The notes under the pieces are model-generated. The model was not told the DNA's origin, made no database searches, and worked only from the letters and a program-made list of their open reading frames with translations. From Eutrophocola sp964629325 (GTDB taxonomy: Bacteria > Pseudomonadota > Gammaproteobacteria > Pseudomonadales > Pseudohongiellaceae): a stretch of DNA of 64,000 bases. Made by a program: the position numbers and the translations under genes. Each line of letters opens with the position of its first letter. Within the stretch, counting starts at the first letter, position 1. Shown here piece after piece: positions 25,049 to 32,673 of this stretch. The stretch covers positions 1 through 64,000 of the forward strand of contig CAZVSC010000009.1 in the NCBI GenBank assembly GCA_964629325.1, given 5' to 3'.

Positions 25049-26758
25049 ATGAACATCAGCTTCATCAGAAATCTTACCGGGGCCGTCCTGCTGGCAAGCC
25101 TGCCAATGGCAGCCAGTGCGCAATTCGGTCCGAGCAACCCGCCCTACACACCGGAGCAGGATGCCACCGACCTGAAGGCGGTACTGTTCAACTGGGCCTG
25201 GAACATGGGCATGCTGCGCGGCATCGATGAACATGAACTCATCGCCACCCTGGAATACCAGGGCACGGGCACTATCAGGGTCAACGGCCAGGATTGTGCT
25301 CTGGACAGCTACCGGGCCAGCACCAACTACCAGGATGCCGGCCAGCGCATCCAGTACGCCTGTACACTTCCCGGCGGCCGCAGCGTCTCGAACATCGAGG
25401 TAGTCAGCTGGCAATACGCCTGGGATGAAACCGTGGCAGGCGCCGAACTTATCGAGGGCGAAGGCGATGCCATGCCCATGGCCGGCAGGGTCGCCGAGCG
25501 GCTCATCCGGCTCTGGGCCAGCCCCCAGGCTGCCGTGAAGGCAGCCCTGGCGGGTGCCGGTCAGCCAGATCCAGGCCAGTTGCCGGACAACGGCCTCAAT
25601 GTCATCGGCAGCACCAGTGTGGCCTGGGTAAACGATCTGCCGGTGGTCAGTTTTCCCGTACCCGGCGTTTCCGGCGCCACCGCCGAGGCCTCGCTGAATG
25701 CCAGCTATATGGCTTCACGTGTGGTGGTCAATCACGGCCAGGACAGCTGGGAATTCACTTACAGCGATTATGGCGACTGGAATAATCCGCTGAACCGGGT
25801 AGAGGTACTCTTCGCCGGCCGGATGACGGAAAGACTCAACGGTACCTTGAACCGCGACCTGACGACATCGGTTACCGAAACCGGCAGCGTGTACGTGGTC
25901 ATGCCGGCACCCGACAGCGTGGTGGCGGCCATTCGCCCTGCCGCAAACGGCAGTCCGCCGCCCGTCGTGGCCCCGGACAGGTTGAACGTGGCCGGGGAAA
26001 ATGCCAATGCGCCAACACCGCGCCTGGCCAATGAAAAGCCCGACCTGACCGGCAACTGGAGTGCCAGCGGCATGAACTGGCGTTACGGCTTCCGCCGCTG
26101 CGGCCCGTCACAGGTGGACTGCTCCACCATCTGGAACCAGAACATCGATTTCGAGTTCGAGGCACCCTCGCGCTTCGGGCCCAACCGCCCGCTTTACAAA
26201 CCCGAACACTGGGACAAGGTGCAGGAACTGGACATGTGGACCAACCGCGAGGACCCCGTCATGACCTGCCAGCCGCTGGGCATTCCCCGCCAGGGACCGC
26301 CTCGCCGCATCGTGCAGAATGAAAACGACGTTATCTTCTTCTACGGCCAGTATGCCGACGGCGGCGGTGGTTATGGTGAGTACCGCATCATTCCGACCGA
26401 CGGGCGCCCGCATGACCCCGGCCAGACCCTTCAGACCAGGTACATGGGCTACACTGTCGGTCACTGGGAAGATGACACCCTCGTACTGGAATCCATCGCC
26501 TTCAATGACTACACCTGGCTTGCCCGCGGCGGCTTCTTCCATTCCGACAAGATGAAGGTGACGGAAAAGTTCACACGCCAGGGCAACGAGATAGTGTACG
26601 AAGTGATCGTGGACGATCCCGAAGTGCTGGTGGAACCCTGGGTCATGACGCCTCGCGTGCTGGCTCTCAACTCTAATCCCGATGCCGGGCTGCTGCCCGA
26701 GCGCGGCAACTGCGAAGTGTACGAACTGGACGACATCACCTCGCAAATCAGGCATTGA
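25049..26758 (+). CDS. Two-part secreted protein with C-terminal GDTLVVET-like domain
   Basis: 569 aa. The signal peptide ends ASAQ (about 25). Residues 26-300 form an extra region found in no other copy here: it starts FGPSNPPYTPEQD and has repeated YQGTGTIRVNG-like beta segments and many W/Y positions. The C-terminal part begins at NEKPDLTGNW (about 327) and carries GHWEDDTLVLES (about 471-482), where the usual G before D-T is replaced by D. Then comes FNDYTWLARGG. It is transcribed with the DUF6152 gene upstream and ends at a terminator. The function is unknown; the N-terminal region may be a second ligand-binding domain. Confidence 0.75.
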   Translation: MNISFIRNLTGAVLLASLPMAASAQFGPSNPPYTPEQDATDLKAVLFNWAWNMGMLRGIDEHELIATLEYQGTGTIRVNGQDCALDSYRASTNYQDAGQRIQYACTLPGGRSVSNIEVVSWQYAWDETVAGAELIEGEGDAMPMAGRVAERLIRLWASPQAAVKAALAGAGQPDPGQLPDNGLNVIGSTSVAWVNDLPVVSFPVPGVSGATAEASLNASYMASRVVVNHGQDSWEFTYSDYGDWNNPLNRVEVLFAGRMTERLNGTLNRDLTTSVTETGSVYVVMPAPDSVVAAIRPAANGSPPPVVAPDRLNVAGENANAPTPRLANEKPDLTGNWSASGMNWRYGFRRCGPSQVDCSTIWNQNIDFEFEAPSRFGPNRPLYKPEHWDKVQELDMWTNREDPVMTCQPLGIPRQGPPRRIVQNENDVIFFYGQYADGGGGYGEYRIIPTDGRPHDPGQTLQTRYMGYTVGHWEDDTLVLESIAFNDYTWLARGGFFHSDKMKVTEKFTRQGNEIVYEVIVDDPEVLVEPWVMTPRVLALNSNPDAGLLPERGNCEVYELDDITSQIRH

Positions 26759-26769
26759 TGCCCGGACAT

Positions 26770-26798
26770 GGAGCCTGCTGCCTGCAGGCTCCATTTTT
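26770..26798 (+). terminator. Rho-independent terminator
   Basis: The stem GGAGCCTGC / GCAGGCTCC closes TGCCT and is followed by A then five Ts, directly behind the two-part GDTLVVET gene. Confidence 0.9.
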
Positions 26799-26916
26799 CC
26801 ATTTCTGTAGAAAACCTCACACAGGATGCGCCCGGCTCCTGCTATGATTGCGTATGACTTCACCCCGGCCCTGCCCCGGGAGTATCTGTCCAATCCATTG
26901 ATCAACGGAGTTCAAC

Positions 26917-27468
26917 ATGCACACCAACCGCTATTCACGCCTACCCCTCGTTCTCGCCCTGGTTGCCCTGCTGCTGCCGCTGTTTACCCAGGCCGCGTCG
27001 AAAGAGGAAATCGATGCCAATATCGACGAGGCCCTGGTTAAGTTTTACGAAGAATCTGCCGCCGGCAAACGCCTGGCCGGCCGGGCGAAAGGCATGCTGG
27101 TATTTCCACGCGTGGTGAAGGCCGGCATCGGCATCGGCGGTGAGTACGGCGAAGGCGCGCTGCTCATCGGCGACAACAAGGTGGAGTACTACAACACCGC
27201 CGGGGCTTCCATCGGCTTCCAGCTGGGTGCCCAGATAAAATCGCAGATCATCATGTTCATGACCGATGACGCCCTCGATGAATTTCGCAGCAGTGACGGC
27301 TGGGAAGCCGGCGTCGACGGCAGTGTCGCCGTCGTGGAGTTCGGCACTGGGGGCGAAATCTCGTCCAATTCCGCGCAGCAGCCGATCATCGGCTTCATCT
27401 TTTCCAACAAGGGTCTGATGTACAACCTGACCTTTGAAGGCTCGAAGATGACGAAAATCGACCGTTAG
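26917..27468 (+). CDS. Exported SYLF (YSC84-like) domain protein
   Basis: 183 aa. The signal peptide is hydrophobic to about residue 24, ending TQAAS. The SYLF domain is recognised by KGMLVFPRVVKAGIGIGGEYGEGALL, GASIGFQLGAQIKSQIIMF and ALDEFRSSDGWEAGVDGSV. SYLF domains bind lipids or membranes in eukaryotes and occur as small periplasmic proteins in proteobacteria, often as stress proteins. The gene stands alone, with a terminator upstream. Its own ribosome site is weak (CAACGGAG at moderate distance). Confidence 0.88.
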   Translation: MHTNRYSRLPLVLALVALLLPLFTQAASKEEIDANIDEALVKFYEESAAGKRLAGRAKGMLVFPRVVKAGIGIGGEYGEGALLIGDNKVEYYNTAGASIGFQLGAQIKSQIIMFMTDDALDEFRSSDGWEAGVDGSVAVVEFGTGGEISSNSAQQPIIGFIFSNKGLMYNLTFEGSKMTKIDR

Positions 27469-27553
27469 CGAACCGCCCTTCGGGAACCGCGCCCAAGATG
27501 ACTTCAGCGTCACGTCAGGGCTATGCCGCGGCTTGCAAAATCCGGATAACACG

Positions 27554-27723
27554 ATGACACGTCGCAGCTTCGATAAATCGGCTCTGCTGGGACTGCCAGG
27601 TGCGGAGTTTGGTGCGGACCTCCTGATTACCGGCGGACGTGTAATCGATCCGGCCAGCCCATCGACGCCATGGTCGCCGTGGCCGTGCGTGACGGTCTCA
27701 TCGCCGCCGTCGCCGCACTCTGA
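27554..27723 (+). pseudogene. Amidohydrolase N-terminal remnant with frameshift
   Basis: ATG 27554 begins a Tat-like leader (TRRSFDKSALLG) followed by ADLLITGGRVIDPASP, the classic N-terminus of D-aminoacylase/dihydroorotase-type amidohydrolases. At about 27660 the frame breaks: continuing the homology (IDAMVAVAVRDGLIAAV) requires a one-base shift. A stop follows at 27721. No metal-binding HxH or catalytic part exists downstream. This is a decayed, truncated gene. It follows the SYLF gene on the same strand. Confidence 0.65.
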
Positions 27724-27838
27724 CTGGTAATGCCGAATACTGAATAGGCAGTAACATGCCCACGCAGTACAGCGTATACTGGCAAACTGTCCAAATCATT
27801 TACTACACCACCACGACTGCTGCAAACCGGAATCCATC

Positions 27839-28570
27839 ATGATTGAACCCCTGTTGCTGAGCTGCGTCCAGGTCACCACCTACAACGACGGCGCCATTTT
27901 GACCAACGCCAGCGGGTTTTTCTTTGAAAATGCAGGTCGGCTTTTTCTCATTACGAGCCGACACGTGCTGGTGGACAAGCCGAGCAATCACAAGCCCGAT
28001 GCCATCGCCATCGAAATTCATACCAACCGGGAAAACCTGGCGGAATCCATCATGTATTCGATTCCGCTGTATCTCAACGGCAAACGTAACTGGCGCCAGG
28101 GAAAAGACAGTTCAGGCGAAGTGGATGTGGCTGCGATTGAAGTGTTTCAAAATCAGCTGCCAGAAACCGCCCTTTATTGTGCCTTCACACCAGATCACCT
28201 GCATGACTCCATCGAAGGCATCAGCATCGGTTCGCGCCTGCTCATTGTCGGCTTCCCGCTCAGCTTCCATGACACGCTGCATCACTTGCCGGTGGCCAGG
28301 CAGGGCATCAACGCCTCATCGTTCAGCATGCGTTTCCAGGGCAACGGTTATTTCCTCACCGACGCCCGCACCCATCGCGGCATGAGTGGGGCCCCGGTGG
28401 TCATGCCGGCCAGTCCCGGCAATCAAAAGGACAGTGAATTGCCCTGGGTCCTGCTCGGCATTCACTCGGCACGACTGGATGTAGGTACCCGGGACATGGA
28501 AATGGATGAGGCGTTAGGTCTCAACTGTGCGTGGTTTGCCGACTTCCTGCTGACACTGACAAGAAACTGA
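27839..28570 (+). CDS. Trypsin-like serine protease, apparently cytoplasmic
   Basis: 243 aa. The chymotrypsin-fold triad is readable: histidine in LITSRHVLV, aspartate in GEVDVAAIE and serine in HRGMSGAPVV. No signal peptide or membrane segment is visible at the N-terminus (MIEPLLLSCVQVTTYNDG), and no PDZ domain follows, unlike DegP or DegS. It is a single protease domain with a GFPLSFHD turn. Such stand-alone proteases occur in stress or defence contexts, but no partner gene adjoins it here. A terminator follows directly. The target is unknown. Confidence 0.8.
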   Translation: MIEPLLLSCVQVTTYNDGAILTNASGFFFENAGRLFLITSRHVLVDKPSNHKPDAIAIEIHTNRENLAESIMYSIPLYLNGKRNWRQGKDSSGEVDVAAIEVFQNQLPETALYCAFTPDHLHDSIEGISIGSRLLIVGFPLSFHDTLHHLPVARQGINASSFSMRFQGNGYFLTDARTHRGMSGAPVVMPASPGNQKDSELPWVLLGIHSARLDVGTRDMEMDEALGLNCAWFADFLLTLTRN

Positions 28571-28579
28571 CGCAGAAGA

Positions 28580-28604
28580 AAAAGGGCGCCATTGGCGCCC
28601 TTTT
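28580..28604. terminator. Bidirectional rho-independent terminator
   Basis: AAAGGGCGCC-ATT-GGCGCCCTTTT forms a ten-pair stem with T-runs on both strands. It separates the protease gene (plus) from the small membrane protein gene (minus). Confidence 0.9.
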
Positions 28605-28631
28605 GATATTTTGGTCATTCTGTCTTACTTA

Positions 28632-28802
28632 TCAGCCATAGTGGCTGGCGATGGTCGGAACAACCTGCTGTGCAACCAAAGCTGCGTCAGCTGGGGCCGG
28701 GACCTCCATGGCAATCCCTTTTCTGGGGACATGCACCATGACCACGATGGCGAACACGGCGATGAAAGCCACGAGCACCAGGAACATTCCGAAACTCTTC
28801 AT
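28632..28802 (-). CDS. Small single-pass membrane protein, unknown function
   Basis: 56 aa. One hydrophobic segment near the N-terminus (FGMFLVLVAFIAVFAIVVMV, about residues 4-23) is followed by a short soluble tail (VPRKGIAMEVPAPADAALVAQQVV). ATG 28802 is supported by GGGGG five bases upstream; in-frame ATG 28874 has no such site. The gene sits between the ankyrin gene of cassette 2 and the terminator, on the cassette strand, but 193 bases behind it, so it may have its own promoter. No family is recognised. Confidence 0.6.
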   Translation of the reverse strand: MKSFGMFLVLVAFIAVFAIVVMVHVPRKGIAMEVPAPADAALVAQQVVPTIASHYG

Positions 28803-28995
28803 TATTTCCCCCTTCTGCTTTTCGTTATACGGCGTATTTATTCGAGTTTTTATACTTCTTGCGAGTACTGCCATGCCTAGGAATACTATGATTACAGGAA
28901 CCTGTCAATTCAATTGGCGCTCGCAGGACGCTCTTCCCGGATGGCAGCCGCATTCCTCGGGGGTGCCGAATTTTGCCAATAGATCGTCAGGATTT

Positions 28996-30732
28996 TTATT
29001 GCCCGGACTCGTTGTCCCTTGAACCAACCTGCAGGCCCGTTCCCTTGCTGATATCGTCCACCTGGTATCCCGTCTGGAACGCCCTGGCCCTTGCGATATC
29101 TGCCGGCGTGGCAAATTTTGGATCCATATTCACGGTGGAGCAGGTGAAACCGCGCAAGGTGCATTCCGATGTGATGTGTTCAATGCCTTTTTCTTCCATT
29201 AACCTTTCCATCAGGGCAACGGCCTCTGCGTTGAAAACAATCGCGTTATTGGGCCGAAAGGTACCTACACCGATGGCATAATCGATTGGCATGAGTGGCT
29301 CGATACTCGCACCGAACACGCCGTCATTTTTCTCACCCAGGTCAAAAGCGCCAAGATCGGCGCCCTGATCAACCAGATACTGGATGATTTCGGCATCTCC
29401 CAGGTTGGCGGCAGCCATTAATGGCGTTATCCCGTAATCATCATGCCAGTTGACGTCGAGCCCGGCTTCAACAAGTATCTTGATGACTTCCAGCCGCTCA
29501 CTCAGGGGGCGCTCCTTGTGAAACCCGTAAATAAAACCGGTTCCAGCCGCGGCACTCAATGCGGTCTCATCATCACTTGAGCGGATAAACGGATCAGCAC
29601 CGTATTCCAGCAGCAGGCGCACCAGATCCAGGTCACCGGAAAACGCTGCCCGCATCAAAGCAGTGCCGAAAACCAGCCTCGGGGAGCCTTCCCGCATCAG
29701 CGCCTGGGGTGTTTCGTTGATGATCGTGTCGGGGTCGGCACCGGCTTCCAGCAATTCCCGAACCAACGGCAAGGGATCATCGGTAACCGTCCAGGGAAAA
29801 TTAGGCGCTGTCTCCATGTTGCGCCTGTCCACCGCCCAGAACAGGGGGGTGAATCCCCGTGCATCCACCTGGTTGACGTTTGCGCCCCTTGAGACAAGAT
29901 AGGATGCCGTCGCGAAATTTCCGTTATAAATAGCCAGGCTCAAAGCATCCTTACCATCCGCCGCCCTGGCATCAATATCTGCACCGGCATCGATTAATAA
30001 CCCGACCGTATCCGTGAATCCTTCGCGCGCCGCCAGCAACAAGGGAGTAAATTCTCCGCTGGCGTGCATCTGCGGTCCTATTTCCCCAGGCAGGCGTTTG
30101 CGTGGCGGCAACCCTTCAAACTGCAGACCCCTGCCCGTATTTCGTGGTATCAAGTAGGTTCGTGCATTGATATCGGCCCCGCTCGAAATCAGCATCTGTG
30201 CGACCACCGAATGCCCTGCCTCCACGGCAGACATGAGAGCGGTGCCTCCGCCCCAGGTTTCCTGTGCCTGCACTTCAGCACCGGCATCCAGGAGTACACG
30301 GACCGACTCACTGCTACCTGTGCGCGCGGCAATCATGAGCGGCGTATCCCCGGTAATGGTCAATGACTGGTTTGCACTTGCACCGGCTTGCACAAGCATG
30401 GAAATCATTTCTGCGCTGCCATTTATGGACGCCAGCAGCATCGGGACAGCACCGACTCGATTGCTGGCATTCGGATCGGCTCCTGCCGCAAGCAGTTCAC
30501 GGGCCATCGCCAGATTATCCCAGCGCACCGCCCAGTGCAGCGCTGTAGCACCGTCCAACTGGGGCTCGTTGACGTCAGCTCCTGCGGCAATCAACGCGGA
30601 TACGTTAGCTAAATCGTCATGGCTGGCGAAATCGGCAATATCGGAGGCAGCTGCTGAATGCACCAGGCCAAGCAGGAGCAAACAGGGCATGAAGACGTTT
30701 TTCAATCGGGATTTCATCGGTTCAGAATTCAT
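28996..30732 (-). CDS. Exported ankyrin-repeat protein (cassette copy 2)
   Basis: 578 aa, the longest of the three. A signal peptide ending HSAAAS is followed by ankyrin repeats from about residue 30 (DGATALHWAVRWDN, ELLAAGADPNAS) through more than a dozen units to about 520. The C-terminal tail (TCSTVNMDPKFATPADIARARAFQ) contains two cysteines. ATG 30732 overlaps the cytochrome gene stop in ATGA, indicating coupled translation; ATG 30717 is an alternative. Periplasmic location is predicted from the leader. It probably binds partner proteins of the cassette (inference). Confidence 0.85.
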   Translation of the reverse strand: MNSEPMKSRLKNVFMPCLLLLGLVHSAAASDIADFASHDDLANVSALIAAGADVNEPQLDGATALHWAVRWDNLAMARELLAAGADPNASNRVGAVPMLLASINGSAEMISMLVQAGASANQSLTITGDTPLMIAARTGSSESVRVLLDAGAEVQAQETWGGGTALMSAVEAGHSVVAQMLISSGADINARTYLIPRNTGRGLQFEGLPPRKRLPGEIGPQMHASGEFTPLLLAAREGFTDTVGLLIDAGADIDARAADGKDALSLAIYNGNFATASYLVSRGANVNQVDARGFTPLFWAVDRRNMETAPNFPWTVTDDPLPLVRELLEAGADPDTIINETPQALMREGSPRLVFGTALMRAAFSGDLDLVRLLLEYGADPFIRSSDDETALSAAAGTGFIYGFHKERPLSERLEVIKILVEAGLDVNWHDDYGITPLMAAANLGDAEIIQYLVDQGADLGAFDLGEKNDGVFGASIEPLMPIDYAIGVGTFRPNNAIVFNAEAVALMERLMEEKGIEHITSECTLRGFTCSTVNMDPKFATPADIARARAFQTGYQVDDISKGTGLQVGSRDNESGQ

Positions 30733-31292
30733 TGCAACGCTGCCTGCGGTCCTCTGACCCTGGCCAGCCATTCCACCAGACGCTCCAGGTTCTCATCAGT
30801 AAGTTCGGCGCCGTTCTCGCGCATTTCAAACACCAGGTCACGCCATTGCTGTTCAGTACCTCGCCTGCTGAACACCCGAACTTCATGGCACTCGGTACAG
30901 GTTTGATCAATAAAAACGCGTGCGTCAGCATCTGAGAAATAATCACTGACTTCGGGCGGCACATATTCCCGCGGAAAGGGGATGCTGTTTGCCCCGAAAT
31001 TCTCAGACAGGTAGTTCAACATGATATTCCTGTGACGCCTGCTCACGAACAACCGCTTATTTCCTCCATGCAGTGACTCGAGCAGACTCCGCCACGCCTG
31101 CTTATCCAGCGCATGATAGGCGTAAACATCGATTCCATGGCATGAACTGCAGTTCTCGAAAATGACGCTGCGGACCGGCTCATCCGGAAGCACGACATGC
31201 GGCCTGACAACTTGTGCCACTGCCGGCAAGACCGGGCAGGTCATTCCCAGAATCACCAGCCATTTCAGATACAGCGGCATTGTCCTTTTCAT
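30729..31292 (-). CDS. Dihaem c-type cytochrome of cassette copy 2
   Basis: 187 aa. A signal peptide ends AVAQ (about residue 27). Two haem-binding motifs follow: CSSCH (48-52) and CTECH (131-135), each followed by a helical region (WRSLLESL; WRDLVFEMREN). It could act as electron carrier between the DUF1592 protein and a terminal acceptor. It is inserted between the DUF1552 and ankyrin genes, a place where copies 1 and 3 of the cassette have none. It overlaps the ankyrin gene by 4 bases. No close named family is recognised. Confidence 0.8.
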   Translation of the reverse strand: MKRTMPLYLKWLVILGMTCPVLPAVAQVVRPHVVLPDEPVRSVIFENCSSCHGIDVYAYHALDKQAWRSLLESLHGGNKRLFVSRRHRNIMLNYLSENFGANSIPFPREYVPPEVSDYFSDADARVFIDQTCTECHEVRVFSRRGTEQQWRDLVFEMRENGAELTDENLERLVEWLARVRGPQAALQ

Positions 31293-31312
31293 GATGTTCA
31301 GGGATCAGGTCT

Positions 31313-32647
31313 TCAGGCCAGGGATAACGGGTTCGTGCTCTGCCCGATACTTTCCCTTTCAATGCCATATAAATGCAGCAGGCCAAGCAACAGGTTTGAC
31401 GTTTTCTCAACATTGTCCGGAAACACGATATGTTTGTTGCCGGCAAACGAGCCATCCACACCCCCGGCCAGAATGACCGGCACTTTCTCATGTGCATGCC
31501 GGTGGGAATTCCCCATGTTGCTCCCCATATAAGTCAGCGAATGATCCAGGACCGTACCTTCGCCTTCGCTTATTCCCTGCAGTTTGTCGAGGAAATAGGC
31601 CAGTATCCCGACGTGATACCTGTTCATCATGGCGTACTCGGCGATATTTTCCGGTTTATCGCTGTGGTGGGACGTTCCATGCCAGGCACCTGTTGTGCCT
31701 GATTCGGGGAAATTGGCGGAAGTGATGTCGACGCCAAGCATCATGGTGGCGGAACGGGTGATATCGCCTTCAAATGCCAGGGCGATCAGGTCGAACATCA
31801 GCTTGAAATGCACGTCCTTGCTCTGGGGGATGCCAAACGGCACGCCACTTTCAGGCTCCACCGCGTTGTTGATTGCAATATTGATGCGCCTTTCGAGCTC
31901 CCTGATATTGTCCAGGTAATTATCCAGGCGCACCTTGTCGCCCGGGCTTAACCCCCTTTTCATTCCCGGAATTTCGTCGGCAACGGAATCAAGGATGCTG
32001 GCCTTGCGAATCCGTCCCAGCTGCCTTTCCTCGGGTGTTGTACCGGAGCCAAACAGGCGTTCGAACGCCACATGGGGATTGATCTCAGTGGGCAGGAATT
32101 CTGTGGCCGAGGTCCAGGAAATACTGTTGGTATAGGCGCAACTGTAACCCCAGTTGCAGTTGCCGTAGTTTCCAGAATCCTCAACACCAAGCTGGATGGA
32201 AGGCAGAATCGTATCCCTGCCGAACTCATTGGCGATGACCTGGTCAATGGTGACCCCGAGATGGGGACTGACAGCGTTGCGGCGCGGCCTGGCACCGGAC
32301 AGGAAAACCGCTCCACGCGCATGGTTACCCCCGGGCTCTTCTTCTGTGGAAAAGGCTTCCGGCACATCCAGCCCGGTAATCAGCGTGATACGGTCCCGGA
32401 ACTTTTCGAGGGGTTTGGTGATATAGGAAAAGGGGAAATCACGTCCTTCGGTCACCGGACTCCAGTAGCCCGGCGCGGCGCCATGAGGGTGCCAAACCCC
32501 GACAAAGCGCTTCACAGGCGCTGCCGCCGTTGCCCCCAGAGCCGTCATTGCAGGCACCATGGCTTCCAGCAAGGGCAATGCAATTGCCGCACCAGCGCCT
32601 CGCAGCAAGGTACGGCGCTTCAGATGTTTTTTAGTGATGAAATGCAT
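31313..32647 (-). CDS. DUF1552 family protein with Tat signal (cassette copy 2)
   Basis: 444 aa. The N-terminus (HFITKKHLKRRTLLRG) is almost the same as in the copies at 7844 and 60006, with the double arginine at about 11-12 and a hydrophobic stretch to GATAAA. Internal marks are HPHGAAPGYW, MGSNMGNSHRHAHE and HHSDKPENIAEYA. ATG 32647 is preferred over 32671, having GGGGAGA upstream. It follows the DUF1592 gene after 26 bases and precedes the dihaem cytochrome by 20. The enzymatic role is unknown. Confidence 0.88.
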   Translation of the reverse strand: MHFITKKHLKRRTLLRGAGAAIALPLLEAMVPAMTALGATAAAPVKRFVGVWHPHGAAPGYWSPVTEGRDFPFSYITKPLEKFRDRITLITGLDVPEAFSTEEEPGGNHARGAVFLSGARPRRNAVSPHLGVTIDQVIANEFGRDTILPSIQLGVEDSGNYGNCNWGYSCAYTNSISWTSATEFLPTEINPHVAFERLFGSGTTPEERQLGRIRKASILDSVADEIPGMKRGLSPGDKVRLDNYLDNIRELERRINIAINNAVEPESGVPFGIPQSKDVHFKLMFDLIALAFEGDITRSATMMLGVDITSANFPESGTTGAWHGTSHHSDKPENIAEYAMMNRYHVGILAYFLDKLQGISEGEGTVLDHSLTYMGSNMGNSHRHAHEKVPVILAGGVDGSFAGNKHIVFPDNVEKTSNLLLGLLHLYGIERESIGQSTNPLSLA

Positions 32648-32673
32648 GTTATCTCCCCGGCGATCCGGCAATG

